Below are positions 9,782 through 17,373 of a DNA stretch of 25,802 nt, in pieces. The translations under genes and the position numbers were made by a program. How positions within the stretch are numbered: position 1 is the first letter of the stretch; each line of letters starts with the position of its first letter. The notes below the pieces were generated by a model, which did no database searches, had not been told where the DNA came from, and saw nothing but the letters and a program-made list of their open reading frames with translations. Origin of the DNA: a virus; the IMG/VR virus record IMGVR_UViG_3300049489_000091, positions 1 to 25,802 of that record; one strand, written 5' to 3'.

Positions 9782-10187
9782 TAAAAGTTTTTTGAGTTTC
9801 AATGATAATTTCATCTTTATTTTCTTTAGTCCATCCAAGAATATCATTTCCGTAGCGATCAAATAACCCCTTATCCTCATCATCTGCCCCAATCATGTAA
9901 TCTAAGTCGCTCGAAAATATTAATACAAAAGTATCATAAAATTCGCCTGTATCCTTTAATGTTGTTCTGTCAATTGGCTGATTTTTTCTCCTTTTTACGA
10001 CAACCGTATTTGCTGAGTACGGCACAAGCCTGTATCCATTCGCATCAATACCCTGATAAAATAATTGGTCGAGCCTGTTTTTATCTAATACATATTGCTG
10101 AAACCGTTTTTTTTCATAAATATCAATTAAGATATTTTCCCGGTTTAATTTACCAATATTCTTACATAGCTTTATCAGACTTTCCAT
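9741..10187 (-). CDS. Small tail protein, possible tail-completion (HK97 gp10-like) or chaperone protein (148 aa)
   Basis: ATG at 10187 lies just downstream of a strong terminator-like hairpin. The protein is 148 residues, basic at the N-terminus, and contains TTLKDTGEFYDTFVLIFSSD followed by GLFDRYGNDILGWTKENKDE. The 'LKDTGxFYDS' pattern is reminiscent of virion-morphogenesis proteins of the HK97 gp10 type that sit at the tail terminus, but I am not certain of the family. It ends at TGA 9741 inside the next open frame, with an overlap of about 40 bases or more. Its place between major tail protein and tape measure would also fit a tail assembly chaperone. Confidence 0.68.
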   Translation of the reverse strand: MESLIKLCKNIGKLNRENILIDIYEKKRFQQYVLDKNRLDQLFYQGIDANGYRLVPYSANTVVVKRRKNQPIDRTTLKDTGEFYDTFVLIFSSDLDYMIGADDEDKGLFDRYGNDILGWTKENKDEIIIETQKTFIEKTKSQIFKGLE

Positions 10188-10190
10188 AAC

Positions 10191-10216
10191 AAAAAACCCC
10201 CATTTACTTGGGGGTC
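10191..10216 (-). terminator. Intrinsic terminator between the major-tail and tape-measure segments
   Basis: On the minus strand ACCCCC (10196-10201 as read on plus) pairs with GGGGGT (10210-10215) around an 8-base loop, and the stem is followed by six T (10191-10196). Read on the plus strand the same stem is followed by CTTTTT, so it could act in both directions. It overlaps the end of the 68-residue gene and precedes the 148-residue gene by a few bases. Confidence 0.7.
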
Positions 10217-10410
10217 TTTTTAGTTGTTTTTATGTGCTTTATTAGCTTTTCCTTTTTGTCCTCGTAATTTACTGAGGCTGTTCCTGCAAGTTGCCTATAA
10301 GCATCCTTTATGTCAACCCCTTTCAATTTTCCGGCATACAGTTGATAAAACTCATCAAATGTCATGCCTTTTACGGCTTCCGGATTTATCGATAAATTAC
10401 CGACTTGCAT
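10204..10410 (-). CDS. Small tail-cluster protein (68 aa)
   Basis: A 68-residue protein starting at ATG 10410, which overlaps the stop of the probable major tail protein as TAATG. It is mostly helical (MTFDEFYQLYAGKLKGVDI, then DAYRQLAG) with a very basic tail (IKHIKTTKKTPK). Its stop codon lies in the loop of a terminator-like hairpin, so it is probably the last gene of the major-tail transcription segment. No family was recognised. A chaperone or minor tail role is a guess from position. Confidence 0.65.
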   Translation of the reverse strand: MQVGNLSINPEAVKGMTFDEFYQLYAGKLKGVDIKDAYRQLAGTASVNYEDKKEKLIKHIKTTKKTPK

Positions 10411-11333
10411 TATGGTATTGTTATCGCTGTTGCCTCAAGCAATGTGCTGTCAAATCCATCTTTGTCAATTGACAATTCAAGAACATCGGCACTTGATTGC
10501 GCAGGAAACACAAATGCATAAGTTCCGTCAGGAGTTTCCGTTACACTTGTAATTACTATTGCGCTCGAGGTTGTCTTATTGTATAAGTCAAAATCAGCAA
10601 GCACCAAACCTTTAACAACAACAGGAGCCTTAAGCGTTCCGTATAATGTTTTTAGCTTAGCTGTAAAGCCTGTGGTTGTAATCGAACTGATACCATCAGA
10701 AAGCACGTCAACCAATCCTTTTAGGTCAAACAAATCGATTGAAATATCAACAGCAGATATCATTCTGATGTTACTGTCTTTCTCTATAATATCCCATTCG
10801 AAATTCAATTGCACTTTTTGACTTTCAGTATCGGTCTTTTTTTGCAATCTTGGATACCAAGTATTGTTGTCGATTTTAATTGGTCTGATATAACCTGTTT
10901 TAGTTACGCCATTACCAATTAAATTACCATTCTTATCAACAACAAATGCGCTGAATTTTGTGCAGCCATTTTTCTCAAGCTGCCCAAGAAACTCAGCAGA
11001 TCCTTTTACGATAATTCCTGTAAAAGTTCTTGCACCTTGCTGAATAAAAATGTTTTTCCCATTGTTCAGCGTTTCAAAAATTGCATCAGCTCTTACGTCC
11101 TCGATATTTTCAATATCAGGAGTAGGATACCAACGCTTTGACGGATCAGCATCATTGATGCGTGCATCAAAGAAAACCTGATTAAAAGTTGTAGTAGTGG
11201 CGTATTCGTTTATCGTTCCATCACTTGCAAAAGTAGGAACAAGGATAAGACGTTTTGCAACATCCTGAATTGGTACGCAATTAGGAAGTCCGGTGTTTCC
11301 TAAAACCACTGAGCAGTTACATACTTCTGACAT
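10410..11333 (-). CDS. Probable major tail protein with C-terminal Ig-like domain
   Basis: 307 residues with ATG at 11333. The N-terminus has clustered cysteines (CNCSVVLGNTGLPNC), followed by a beta-rich body. Residues about 215-307 (VVVKGLVLADFDLYNKTTSS..., then GTYAFVFPAQS) look like an Ig-like or bacterial beta-sandwich domain, as often found fused to major tail proteins. It has its own short leader with a -7-like box, and a strong terminator closes its segment after the 68-residue gene. Both fit a highly expressed tail-tube protein two to three genes upstream of the tape measure. The identification rests on synteny and architecture. Confidence 0.72.
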   Translation of the reverse strand: MSEVCNCSVVLGNTGLPNCVPIQDVAKRLILVPTFASDGTINEYATTTTFNQVFFDARINDADPSKRWYPTPDIENIEDVRADAIFETLNNGKNIFIQQGARTFTGIIVKGSAEFLGQLEKNGCTKFSAFVVDKNGNLIGNGVTKTGYIRPIKIDNNTWYPRLQKKTDTESQKVQLNFEWDIIEKDSNIRMISAVDISIDLFDLKGLVDVLSDGISSITTTGFTAKLKTLYGTLKAPVVVKGLVLADFDLYNKTTSSAIVITSVTETPDGTYAFVFPAQSSADVLELSIDKDGFDSTLLEATAITIP

Positions 11334-11373
11334 TTTTATATTTTTTTATTGTTAAATTACTTTTTTGTTGTTA

Positions 11374-11381
11374 CAAATATA
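11374..11381 (-). promoter_or_regulatory. Candidate Bacteroidota -7 promoter box before the major tail gene
   Basis: The minus strand reads TATATTTG, a perfect TAnnTTTG box, about 41 bases upstream of ATG 11333 and in one of the few gaps of the late module (11334-11389). No convincing TTTG-type -33 box is seen at the usual spacing. The identical octamer occurs before the small terminase gene. Confidence 0.35.
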
Positions 11382-11389
11382 CTATTTTT

Positions 11390-12085
11390 TTAACATTCAG
11401 TACATTCATCGGTTTTTTTTATTGCCAAATTAATCGCAACCTCAACGCCTGATACCTCATCGGGTATCAATTGTTTTACATGTCCATTTTGATTAATGCT
11501 TATTCCAAACTTAGCATGATAAACAAGCTCATGATCGGGAAGTAAACCTATAAGTTTATTTTTCTTAAGATATTCCTTAAACCCAAACCAATAATTGAAC
11601 ATCGGCTTAATGGTATTGGAATAGTGTTTGTTGGTATCCCAATTATCAAACTGAGCCTCGTCCATTACAAACCATCTCATGCTACTTTCTCGCTCGATTG
11701 ACGATTCAACGTCCTCGACAAACCGATCTCTAAGGACTTCGTACAGGTAAAACATCGGTAATTTATCCCGGAAATTGTCAATAGTTGACAATTCGGAGTT
11801 AATCATGAATGGAGTGCCGTTAAAAAATTTCATTACAGGTGGCTCAAACACATCGCCAACAACCGGTGCAATTAAGCTGCTATATTTTACTGTATTTTCT
11901 GTAAACGAAATTACATTGTAAGCTATATTGTTTATCTTAACAATGCTATTTACCCTTGAATGAAAAACATTAGGACAAATAGTTGCAGTAAAGGTTCCAT
12001 CAAGGTTGTTTACAAACGACTTAACAGTACCCTTAGGCTGATATGCCTGTACCAATTCCTTTATTATCTCTGCTGTCGGCTTCAT
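11390..12085 (-). CDS. Head-tail joining / tail-completion candidate (231 aa)
   Basis: 231 residues, with ATG at 12085 overlapping the previous stop as ATGA. The N-terminal ~80 residues form a beta-rich domain (GTFTATICPNVFHSRVNSIV...). The middle has FFNGTPFMINSELSTIDNFR and then helix-rich sequence around VEDVESSIERESSMRWFVMD. The pattern of a small beta domain followed by a 'chemically plain' alpha/beta domain with conserved DNWDTNKHYSNTIKPM resembles hypothetical proteins of Bacteroidota phages encoded just before the major tail gene. It ends in two cysteines (TDECTEC). A role in tail completion or the neck is inferred from position only. Confidence 0.65.
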   Translation of the reverse strand: MKPTAEIIKELVQAYQPKGTVKSFVNNLDGTFTATICPNVFHSRVNSIVKINNIAYNVISFTENTVKYSSLIAPVVGDVFEPPVMKFFNGTPFMINSELSTIDNFRDKLPMFYLYEVLRDRFVEDVESSIERESSMRWFVMDEAQFDNWDTNKHYSNTIKPMFNYWFGFKEYLKKNKLIGLLPDHELVYHAKFGISINQNGHVKQLIPDEVSGVEVAINLAIKKTDECTEC

Positions 12086-12576
12086 ATATCTAAATCAATT
12101 GATGTTCTTTGACCTCCGTTTGTTGTCGCTGTCAACGTATCTTTTGTATCTAAAATATTTCTAAAGACAACCTCGACGTTGCCACCTCCAACATCTGTAA
12201 TTGATGTTTTGCCGGCATTAATAGCTAACAATAATTTCATTGCACTCCTTAAAGATATTCCCGGCTCAATTTCAACGTCCAAGACCGCACCTGTTACATC
12301 ATCCTGACTAAGCTTATTTATCGCAACATCTAATACAGCCTTAAGCCGTTTCTGCATTATCAGCGTATGTATCTGCGCAACTATTTGGACGTTTAATAAG
12401 CCATTCTTTCCACGCTGTGCATACAAGTAAGCAGCCGGCAATACAACGGCAACATCTAATGACATTCTTTTATTTTGCTTCATGCTTAACTGATTCGTTG
12501 GCATAGCAACCTCAACTGACATTGCAGCTGAGGCACTACCATACCACATCAAGTTAAAGAATGGAGCTAATGGCAT
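12082..12576 (-). CDS. Virion protein with conserved phage C-terminal motif (164 aa)
   Basis: 164 residues, ATG at 12576 overlapping the preceding stop as TAATG. The C-terminal third, LRSAMKLLLAINAGKT followed by VEVVFRNILDTKDTLTATTN, matches a pattern I know from the ends of minor tail or structural proteins of many phages, where 'G..T..FRDxxDTKDRITATVDxxGNR' recurs. The N-terminal half is hydrophobic and Ala/Val-rich. It belongs to a block of small beta-rich virion genes between the connector and the tail-completion candidate. The exact role is unknown. Confidence 0.65.
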   Translation of the reverse strand: MPLAPFFNLMWYGSASAAMSVEVAMPTNQLSMKQNKRMSLDVAVVLPAAYLYAQRGKNGLLNVQIVAQIHTLIMQKRLKAVLDVAINKLSQDDVTGAVLDVEIEPGISLRSAMKLLLAINAGKTSITDVGGGNVEVVFRNILDTKDTLTATTNGGQRTSIDLDI

Positions 12577-13202
12577 TATACGTCTGCATTAGTTGATTCA
12601 ACTGAAAACACAATTAACCACGCGAACGAGCCAACAGTCGTTGAAGTAAGCTGTTTAACTGTCAACCCTTCGGTTTCTCTTAACGTAAATACTTGAGATT
12701 TTAAATCGTCAAAGAATATGTTTCTGATTTGATTATTTCCGTTCAACAATGTTAAAGGAATTTCATCATTATTGAACGCAATCGGAAAGATTAAATTACC
12801 ATCAGTAACAGTACCGTTTGTTCTTACTGTAACACCTGCCGGTAAGTTTGAGTTGTTGCTATCAAATTTCTCCGGGGTTAAAGTAGTTCCTGCGCTCGGA
12901 GTACCTGATGTTTTTTTCACCTCAAATCTTACACCAACACCTGTAACAGCAGTTAACGACAGGTTTATTGGCAAAATCTTATATACCCTGACAGTTACAC
13001 CAGAACCTGATGCATTGTGAATTGTAATGTGATGCTTATTGGCTGCAAAAGCAACGGCATCGGCAACAACCGAATATGTTTCCTCCTCGCTTAGATAAAC
13101 TGATTGCTCAAGCACTGTTTCACCGCCCTTTGTTCGGTTTCTCATTGCCAATTTATCCCCTGTGCTATCAGGAGGAACCTGAGTGAATGTTCTATTTCCC
13201 AT
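12576..13202 (-). CDS. Beta-rich virion protein, possible decoration or accessory fibre protein (208 aa)
   Basis: 208 residues from ATG 13202, close behind the 142-residue gene. It is beta-rich, with Asn/Gly/Thr turns and no signal peptide. The core ITIHNASGSGVTVRVYKILP, followed by alternating hydrophobic strands, resembles the core of the 217-residue protein at 14306-14959 (LLISNPNGSGKKMAITSI), which suggests a shared fold or an old duplication. Such proteins may coat the capsid or the neck. The similarity was judged by eye, and no named family is claimed. Confidence 0.62.
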   Translation of the reverse strand: MGNRTFTQVPPDSTGDKLAMRNRTKGGETVLEQSVYLSEEETYSVVADAVAFAANKHHITIHNASGSGVTVRVYKILPINLSLTAVTGVGVRFEVKKTSGTPSAGTTLTPEKFDSNNSNLPAGVTVRTNGTVTDGNLIFPIAFNNDEIPLTLLNGNNQIRNIFFDDLKSQVFTLRETEGLTVKQLTSTTVGSFAWLIVFSVESTNADV

Positions 13203-13204
13203 TT

Positions 13205-13633
13205 TTAATCTTCTTTGAATATCATAGCTCCCGGTGCAAATATCGGTGTGCTAAGATGAGTTATACGAATTTGATTTGTTAACGCTCCTTTATAAAGTAT
13301 CTGCCCACCGCTTGTACATATAGAGCCATGCGTTAATGTTTCATCATCGGCAACACCTGTACATTCTGTGCCTGTTACTATGTTGGTATTCTTAGCTGCA
13401 GATCCATTAGCATTTGGCGTTCCATCAGCATCACATACAGTCCAATCAGCACCTCGCGTTGTTGCAATTCTTAAATACCCTGTATATGCAGCCTCATTAG
13501 TTGAACTTGTGCCACCTTCTCCCGGATCAGCTGTGTGAAAGTGAATGTATAATGTGCCACCATAAGCAGGCATCGCTGTATCTTTGAAAATAAACTTTAT
13601 CAAGTCATTTTCAGTTACATTTGATTTACTCAT
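13205..13633 (-). CDS. Small virion protein with 'FHTADPGEGG..TNE..YTGY' motif (142 aa)
   Basis: 142 residues, ATG at 13633. Residues about 28-55 contain LYIHFHTADPGEGGTSSTNE followed by AAYTGYLRIA. This 'LYxxLHTADPGxxGxxxTNExxYxGYxR' signature is widespread in phage structural genes, usually annotated as a minor or fibre-like virion protein. The rest is Gly/Thr-rich and ends in a short hydrophobic beta strand (IFAPGAMIFKED). It sits among other beta-rich virion genes. Membership in that structural family is fairly secure; its place in the particle is not known. Confidence 0.68.
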   Translation of the reverse strand: MSKSNVTENDLIKFIFKDTAMPAYGGTLYIHFHTADPGEGGTSSTNEAAYTGYLRIATTRGADWTVCDADGTPNANGSAAKNTNIVTGTECTGVADDETLTHGSICTSGGQILYKGALTNQIRITHLSTPIFAPGAMIFKED

Positions 13634-13663
13634 TTTTTATTATTTGTTACAAAATTAAACAAT

Positions 13664-13738
13664 TTACCAACCTGTTGGATAATAAACGCTACCCGATTCA
13701 ACTACTACTCCGCTCGATGCTCTTATTATTTTACTCAT
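13664..13738 (-). CDS. Possible micro-ORF (24 aa)
   Basis: An ATG at 13738, one base past the stop of the 189-residue gene, opens a 24-codon frame, MSKIIRASSGVVVESGSVYY plus PTGW, ending at TAA. It fills most of a 106-base gap that otherwise has no gene. The tight coupling and the sensible composition make translation possible, but a frame of this length can arise by chance. No family was recognised. Confidence 0.3.
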   Translation of the reverse strand: MSKIIRASSGVVVESGSVYYPTGW

Positions 13739-13739
13739 T

Positions 13740-14309
13740 TTATTTTACTTCAATGACTGTTGCTACTCCTGTTGCTGCCGATTCCCAAATGCAAAATAAA
13801 TCCCCCTTAAATTTATCCTCAAAATAAACATCCCCTGCTGCTAAGTCGATACCAACATTAACAACAGCAGGGTTGATAGTGCTAATCCACATTTTTTTAT
13901 TTGAATTATTCTTAATCACCAATGAATATCTGTTTATGTTTTTATCTACTAATTTAACAGAAGTTATCGAAGTTGCGACATTGACCTCTGTTTTTTCATT
14001 GCCATAATTCGTGTTGTTAATGGTTTCAGAAAGCATTTCATAAAGCTCAGTATTTGTCGTTGGCACTCTGCCATCAATAGAATCGACAATTAAACTACCT
14101 GATGCGCCATCCAATGATAAATGAAATTCATTTGACGAATGTAGCAATAGCGCATAAATAGTATTGTCGCTCCTAAATTCAAACTCAACATTTTTCTTTT
14201 GATAAATCTTGCATTTTGGCAATATCCCAAATGGCGTTACAGTTCCGGCATAAACACCGAAGTCAACATCTATACAATTAAGACTGCTTTTTATAATCAA
14301 ATTACTCAT
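13740..14309 (-). CDS. Beta-sandwich virion protein (189 aa)
   Basis: 189 residues, ATG at 14309 overlapping the previous stop as ATGA. The C-terminal ~80 residues (VKLVDKNINRYSLVIKNNSN, then GIDLAAGDVYFEDKFKGDLF, ending TGVATVIEVK) show the strand pattern common in small phage head-decoration or fibre-attachment domains, where 'xLxIxNNSxxxIYI..G..LxxG..Y' recurs. The N-terminal part is also beta-rich. It lies between two other small beta-rich genes. A virion role is inferred from fold pattern and location. Confidence 0.62.
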   Translation of the reverse strand: MSNLIIKSSLNCIDVDFGVYAGTVTPFGILPKCKIYQKKNVEFEFRSDNTIYALLLHSSNEFHLSLDGASGSLIVDSIDGRVPTTNTELYEMLSETINNTNYGNEKTEVNVATSITSVKLVDKNINRYSLVIKNNSNKKMWISTINPAVVNVGIDLAAGDVYFEDKFKGDLFCIWESAATGVATVIEVK

Positions 14310-14959
14310 GCTTCCTCATGCCATATTACGGTTAAACTCATGATTCTATTATTGCTCGACGGTCTACCTGTCAACAAAAGAGTATTGTTAGGATTAAGAA
14401 CTATTTTCCCCTTCTCATCCAACGTCATTGAATTATTATCCCTGCCATTAACAGCATTTCGTAGCTCATTACCAACGGCTGACGTGGTTGGAATAGAATG
14501 AACAGTCATTACAGAAGTGGCAACAGAGCCAATATTGTTATTTCTTATCGCCTGTAAAGTTCCATTTGCCGTTACGGTTGGATTAAAAAATAATCTCATA
14601 AAATAAAGGTTGTTCGTAACGGTGTCACCAAATAGTATTGATGTAATTGCCATTTTCTTTCCGCTACCATTTGGATTTGATATTAACAAAACATTGTTGT
14701 CAACTCCTGCATTGGGTGTTGCTATTGTTCCGGAGAAACTGAATGTCTTATCGACAATAGTATGTAGTCGGTAATTATCAATTACAGTTGTCGTGCCTGT
14801 TGTTAAATGTGTGTAAATATTTGCAATGGCTGTATTTATAGACGACAGAAACGAGTTTGTTGACGTAAGCAAAGTATTTGTAATAGCAATTAAAGATGCA
14901 ACAGCATTAACAGCCGTTGTCAAAACTTTCAAACATACTTTTCTTAAATCAAGCCTCAT
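14306..14959 (-). CDS. Beta-rich virion protein with N-terminal helix (217 aa)
   Basis: 217 residues, ATG at 14959 overlapping the prior stop as TAATG. Residues about 10-60 form a Ser/Thr/Ala-rich helical stretch (VNAVASLIAITNTLLTSTNS) that could trimerise or anchor the protein. After this comes a beta-rich body with LLISNPNGSGKKMAITSILF and a C-terminal strand MSLTVIWHEEA. The body resembles that of the 208-residue protein at 12576-13202. A decoration, whisker or accessory fibre role would fit, but this is inference. Confidence 0.62.
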   Translation of the reverse strand: MRLDLRKVCLKVLTTAVNAVASLIAITNTLLTSTNSFLSSINTAIANIYTHLTTGTTTVIDNYRLHTIVDKTFSFSGTIATPNAGVDNNVLLISNPNGSGKKMAITSILFGDTVTNNLYFMRLFFNPTVTANGTLQAIRNNNIGSVATSVMTVHSIPTTSAVGNELRNAVNGRDNNSMTLDEKGKIVLNPNNTLLLTGRPSSNNRIMSLTVIWHEEA

Positions 14960-15297
14960 TAATTTCGTATTTTTATTTTTAATTTAGCCTTTAATGTTCC
15001 TGTTGTTGTTCCGTTTGGTAATGTTTTAACTCGTATATACTGCATTGGAAATGTATCATCGCTCACAGAATTGACGATATCATCGAGGACTAAATCACCA
15101 TGACAGCTTTCAACTAAGTTGCTCCAATTAACATTGTCGTTGCTTCGCTCAATTATAAGTATTGGGTTGCCGTCAGTTCCTAACTTAATGACTTCAACTT
15201 CCCAAGCATAGTTTAGTGTCAAGCATTCTCCGTTACTTGTTTGATTTTGCGAAGCATCGACATTATCCAATAATTCTATAATCGGATTTTGTATCAT
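14959..15297 (-). CDS. Small virion protein near the head-tail connector (112 aa)
   Basis: ATG at 15297 overlaps the connector stop as ATGA, which decides the start over a TTG at 15303. The 112-residue protein is beta-rich: LTLNYAWEVEVIKLGTDGNP, then ILIIERSNDNVNWSNLVESC, ending in a Lys-rich strand (TLKAKLKIKIRN). The pattern 'xLxIExSNDxxxWxxL' is common in phage proteins with a carbohydrate-binding-like or decoration beta-sandwich. It may be a decoration or neck protein. No firm family is claimed. Confidence 0.62.
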   Translation of the reverse strand: MIQNPIIELLDNVDASQNQTSNGECLTLNYAWEVEVIKLGTDGNPILIIERSNDNVNWSNLVESCHGDLVLDDIVNSVSDDTFPMQYIRVKTLPNGTTTGTLKAKLKIKIRN

Positions 15298-15794
15298 ACC
15301 CAATAAGCCAATTTGAATTCTTGTCCATTGTAATCAGGAAAATCTGACTCATGCTCCCCTATATACCATTGTATCGTTTCAACATTCCTTACAGCCTCGT
15401 TGTATCTTTGGTAAACAGTAACCTCAGGATCCGCCTCGTTTGCTGCCTCAACATTATTTACTGTTCCACCGGATACAGTATTCTTGAATTTCAAATCTCG
15501 CAGGTATTCGAAATAAACAAAACCAAGAATCATCTCTTTCATGCCCTCGCTTATGCGTACACAATTGCCATCGTCCTCAATTATTGGTGCATAAATAGTA
15601 GTGTATGGTGGCGTTTGTGGCAAATATGCCGTAACATCAGCCTCGAATAGCTTATAAAGCTCAACACCAAGCAACCGGATTAAGTATAATTTCTCATACT
15701 TATCAATATACTTTTGCAACAAGGCTTCGGTCTGAGTATTTATTGCAACTCTGAATTTCCCTGTAAAATCTTCGGGTTTAATTAGTAATCCCAT
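15294..15794 (-). CDS. Head-tail connector (adaptor) candidate (166 aa)
   Basis: 166 residues, ATG at 15794, downstream of a terminator-like hairpin. It is helical: TEALLQKYIDKYEKLYLIRL near the N-terminus, then EGMKEMILGFVYFEYLRDLK and a C-terminal helix before an aromatic end (FPDYNGQEFKLAYWV). Size, helical pattern and place after the capsid gene fit the gp6/gp15-type adaptor that sits under the portal in HK97-like phages. In Bacteroidota phages similar proteins usually carry only a DUF name. The function is inferred from synteny and helix pattern. Confidence 0.68.
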   Translation of the reverse strand: MGLLIKPEDFTGKFRVAINTQTEALLQKYIDKYEKLYLIRLLGVELYKLFEADVTAYLPQTPPYTTIYAPIIEDDGNCVRISEGMKEMILGFVYFEYLRDLKFKNTVSGGTVNNVEAANEADPEVTVYQRYNEAVRNVETIQWYIGEHESDFPDYNGQEFKLAYWV

Positions 15795-15813
15795 TTCTCT
15801 ATTCTTTTTTAAA

Positions 15814-15849
15814 TAAAAAAACCCTGCCCCTACTTAATTCAGGACAGGG
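15814..15849 (-). terminator. Intrinsic terminator after the capsid / 68-aa segment
   Basis: On the minus strand CCCTGTCC plus T (15841-15849) pairs with GGGGCAGGG (15822-15830), allowing two G-T pairs, around a ten-base loop, and is followed by TTTTTTTATTT. It lies between the 68-residue gene (stop 15871) and the connector gene (start 15794). It would limit read-through from the highly expressed capsid segment. Confidence 0.72.
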
Positions 15850-15870
15850 CAAACTTGGAATCAAAGCATC

Positions 15871-16077
15871 TTATTCTACAATTCCCTGCTCACGCAACTG
15901 AGTTGCAGTAGTCGGGTGCATTTCATACTCTTGCCCCTTAATCATTCCTCCGGGAGTATCTTTTTTGCACTTAACAGTTACTCTTTCGTTAAACTTTACA
16001 ACCTTTCCCTCAGGATAAGCCTTATTAATAACGTCTTTTCTTTCGGATAATTCTGTGTTTTCTTTTTCTTTTGCCAT
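15871..16077 (-). CDS. Small head-cluster protein (68 aa)
   Basis: 68 residues, ATG at 16077, between the capsid gene and a terminator. It is very charged at the N-terminus (MAKEKENTELSERKD), followed by a compact beta pattern, VVKFNERVTVKC, KGQEYEMHPTTATQLREQGI. The 'GxEYExxPxxAxxLxxxGxxE' ending occurs in many small phage head-cluster proteins of unknown role. It might be a head-completion or decoration protein. Confidence 0.65.
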   Translation of the reverse strand: MAKEKENTELSERKDVINKAYPEGKVVKFNERVTVKCKKDTPGGMIKGQEYEMHPTTATQLREQGIVE

Positions 16078-16114
16078 GATAAAAATAAATTAAATTAAAC
16101 AATTAGTGAAATAA

Positions 16115-16132
16115 AGGGGCAGTTACGCCCCT
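16115..16132 (-). terminator. Weak terminator-like hairpin after the capsid gene
   Basis: AGGGGC (16115-16120) and GCCCCT (16127-16132) form a perfect 6-base stem with a 6-base loop in the 63-base gap after the capsid stop. On the minus strand it is followed only by TTATTTC, an imperfect T-tract, so it may attenuate transcription or protect the capsid mRNA 3' end rather than terminate fully. Confidence 0.45.
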
Positions 16133-16140
16133 GTTTTTGA

Positions 16141-17355
16141 TTACGGTTTAGTGATCGCAGTTTTGATTGTAGAAAGTTGGTCGTAAACGAATCCAACAGC
16201 TTCATTTGCGCTAATGTAGTGATGTAATCTCATTTCGCCAAGCATTGTAACAAGGTTCTTGCGGAAATCGTCATTCTCATAACCAACTGAAATCTCTAAT
16301 CCCATGTACTCACGAACATGCGACTTGGTAAAGTCACCAACAAGCACATAGCCTGCAGGGATACGAGTTGTTTCGATAATTTGCAAGCCATAAACTCTGC
16401 GACCATCGGCAGATGAGAATGGAGGCAATACATAATGCCCATCAGTTCCTTTTTGCAAATCCATTAAAGCAACATCGCCCGGATTCATGAATACATAATT
16501 CGGGTTGAAGCTCCTGTCTGTATCGCTATTGGTAACTATCTGAGCAACGCAGGCGCGAATAGCATCAGAGTTGTTTGGTGTTACAACGGCTAATGCTAAT
16601 GGTCCGGCAATGAATGCGGCAGCGTACTGAATGATACCATCGAATTCATCAGGGTTGGTATCGTCACCATTAAACACTTTCTCGTCAGCTTTTAAACGCA
16701 CTCTTGTTTCAAGTTTGCTTCTGATTTCGCTTTCCATAAAGTCGATATCATCCAACATTTCTTTTGATACTTTAATTGCAACAGCAACTTTTTTAGCATT
16801 AGAAACTTTTGGTTGAATTTCAAAGTCATGTAAAGGTTTTAAAGCACCCTCTGCAATGAATGATGCATCGCCTTCTTTATTTGCCTCGTCAATCCAAATG
16901 ATAACAGCGCTTGAAGTTGCGCTATAATCGACAACTTGAATTATTGATGGCGATTTTTCCGGAACATTAACCATACCCGGTATGTACTCAGGCTGTGGCA
17001 AGCGACTTGCATTTGCACCTGTGATGTTGCCCGGCCTTGTAATTGTTCCTGCAGCTTTCATGTTAAGCATCTCTTTAGAGCCTGCCTTAATCGCTTTTAA
17101 CTTTTCAATGTTATCTTTTAAAGTTTTGCGAATTGATGGAAGCTCCGTTTCAACAGCTGCTTTTTCTTTAAGTGCTTTAACGGCAGTCGACAATGCAATT
17201 ACTTCACTCTTTAATATTTCAATAGTTTCAAGTCCTTTTAATTTTTCAGTTAACGCATTAAGAGATTTTTCGTTTGCCTCTTTTTCACCTTTAACGATTT
17301 CGTTAACTTCTGATTTGATTTTCTCAATCAATTCAACTTCTTTTTGATTATCCAT
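16141..17355 (-). CDS. Major capsid protein, HK97 fold
   Basis: 404 residues, ATG at 17355. Residues 1 to about 75 are a charged coiled coil (ELIEKIKSEVNEIVKGEKEA), the likely delta/scaffolding domain that the protease next door removes. From about residue 105 the HK97-type core follows, with VVDYSATSSAVIIWIDEANK, EGALKPLHDFEIQPKVSNAK (E-loop/strand region), DDIDFMESEIRSKLETRVRL (spine helix), the A-domain segment NPNYVFMNPGDVALMDLQKG and RVYGLQIIETTRIPAGYVLV. The gene order terminase-portal-protease-capsid supports this. The mature N-terminus would lie near residue 100. A weak and a strong hairpin follow downstream. Confidence 0.93.
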   Translation of the reverse strand: MDNQKEVELIEKIKSEVNEIVKGEKEANEKSLNALTEKLKGLETIEILKSEVIALSTAVKALKEKAAVETELPSIRKTLKDNIEKLKAIKAGSKEMLNMKAAGTITRPGNITGANASRLPQPEYIPGMVNVPEKSPSIIQVVDYSATSSAVIIWIDEANKEGDASFIAEGALKPLHDFEIQPKVSNAKKVAVAIKVSKEMLDDIDFMESEIRSKLETRVRLKADEKVFNGDDTNPDEFDGIIQYAAAFIAGPLALAVVTPNNSDAIRACVAQIVTNSDTDRSFNPNYVFMNPGDVALMDLQKGTDGHYVLPPFSSADGRRVYGLQIIETTRIPAGYVLVGDFTKSHVREYMGLEISVGYENDDFRKNLVTMLGEMRLHHYISANEAVGFVYDQLSTIKTAITKP

Positions 17356-17373
17356 TTTGATTATTTTGTTTTG

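Noticed and set aside
9781-9892. Long version of the pre-tape-measure gene starting at TTG 9892
   Set aside because: The added part overlaps the upstream gene by 152 bases and is Lys/Leu low-complexity sequence typical of a shadow frame.
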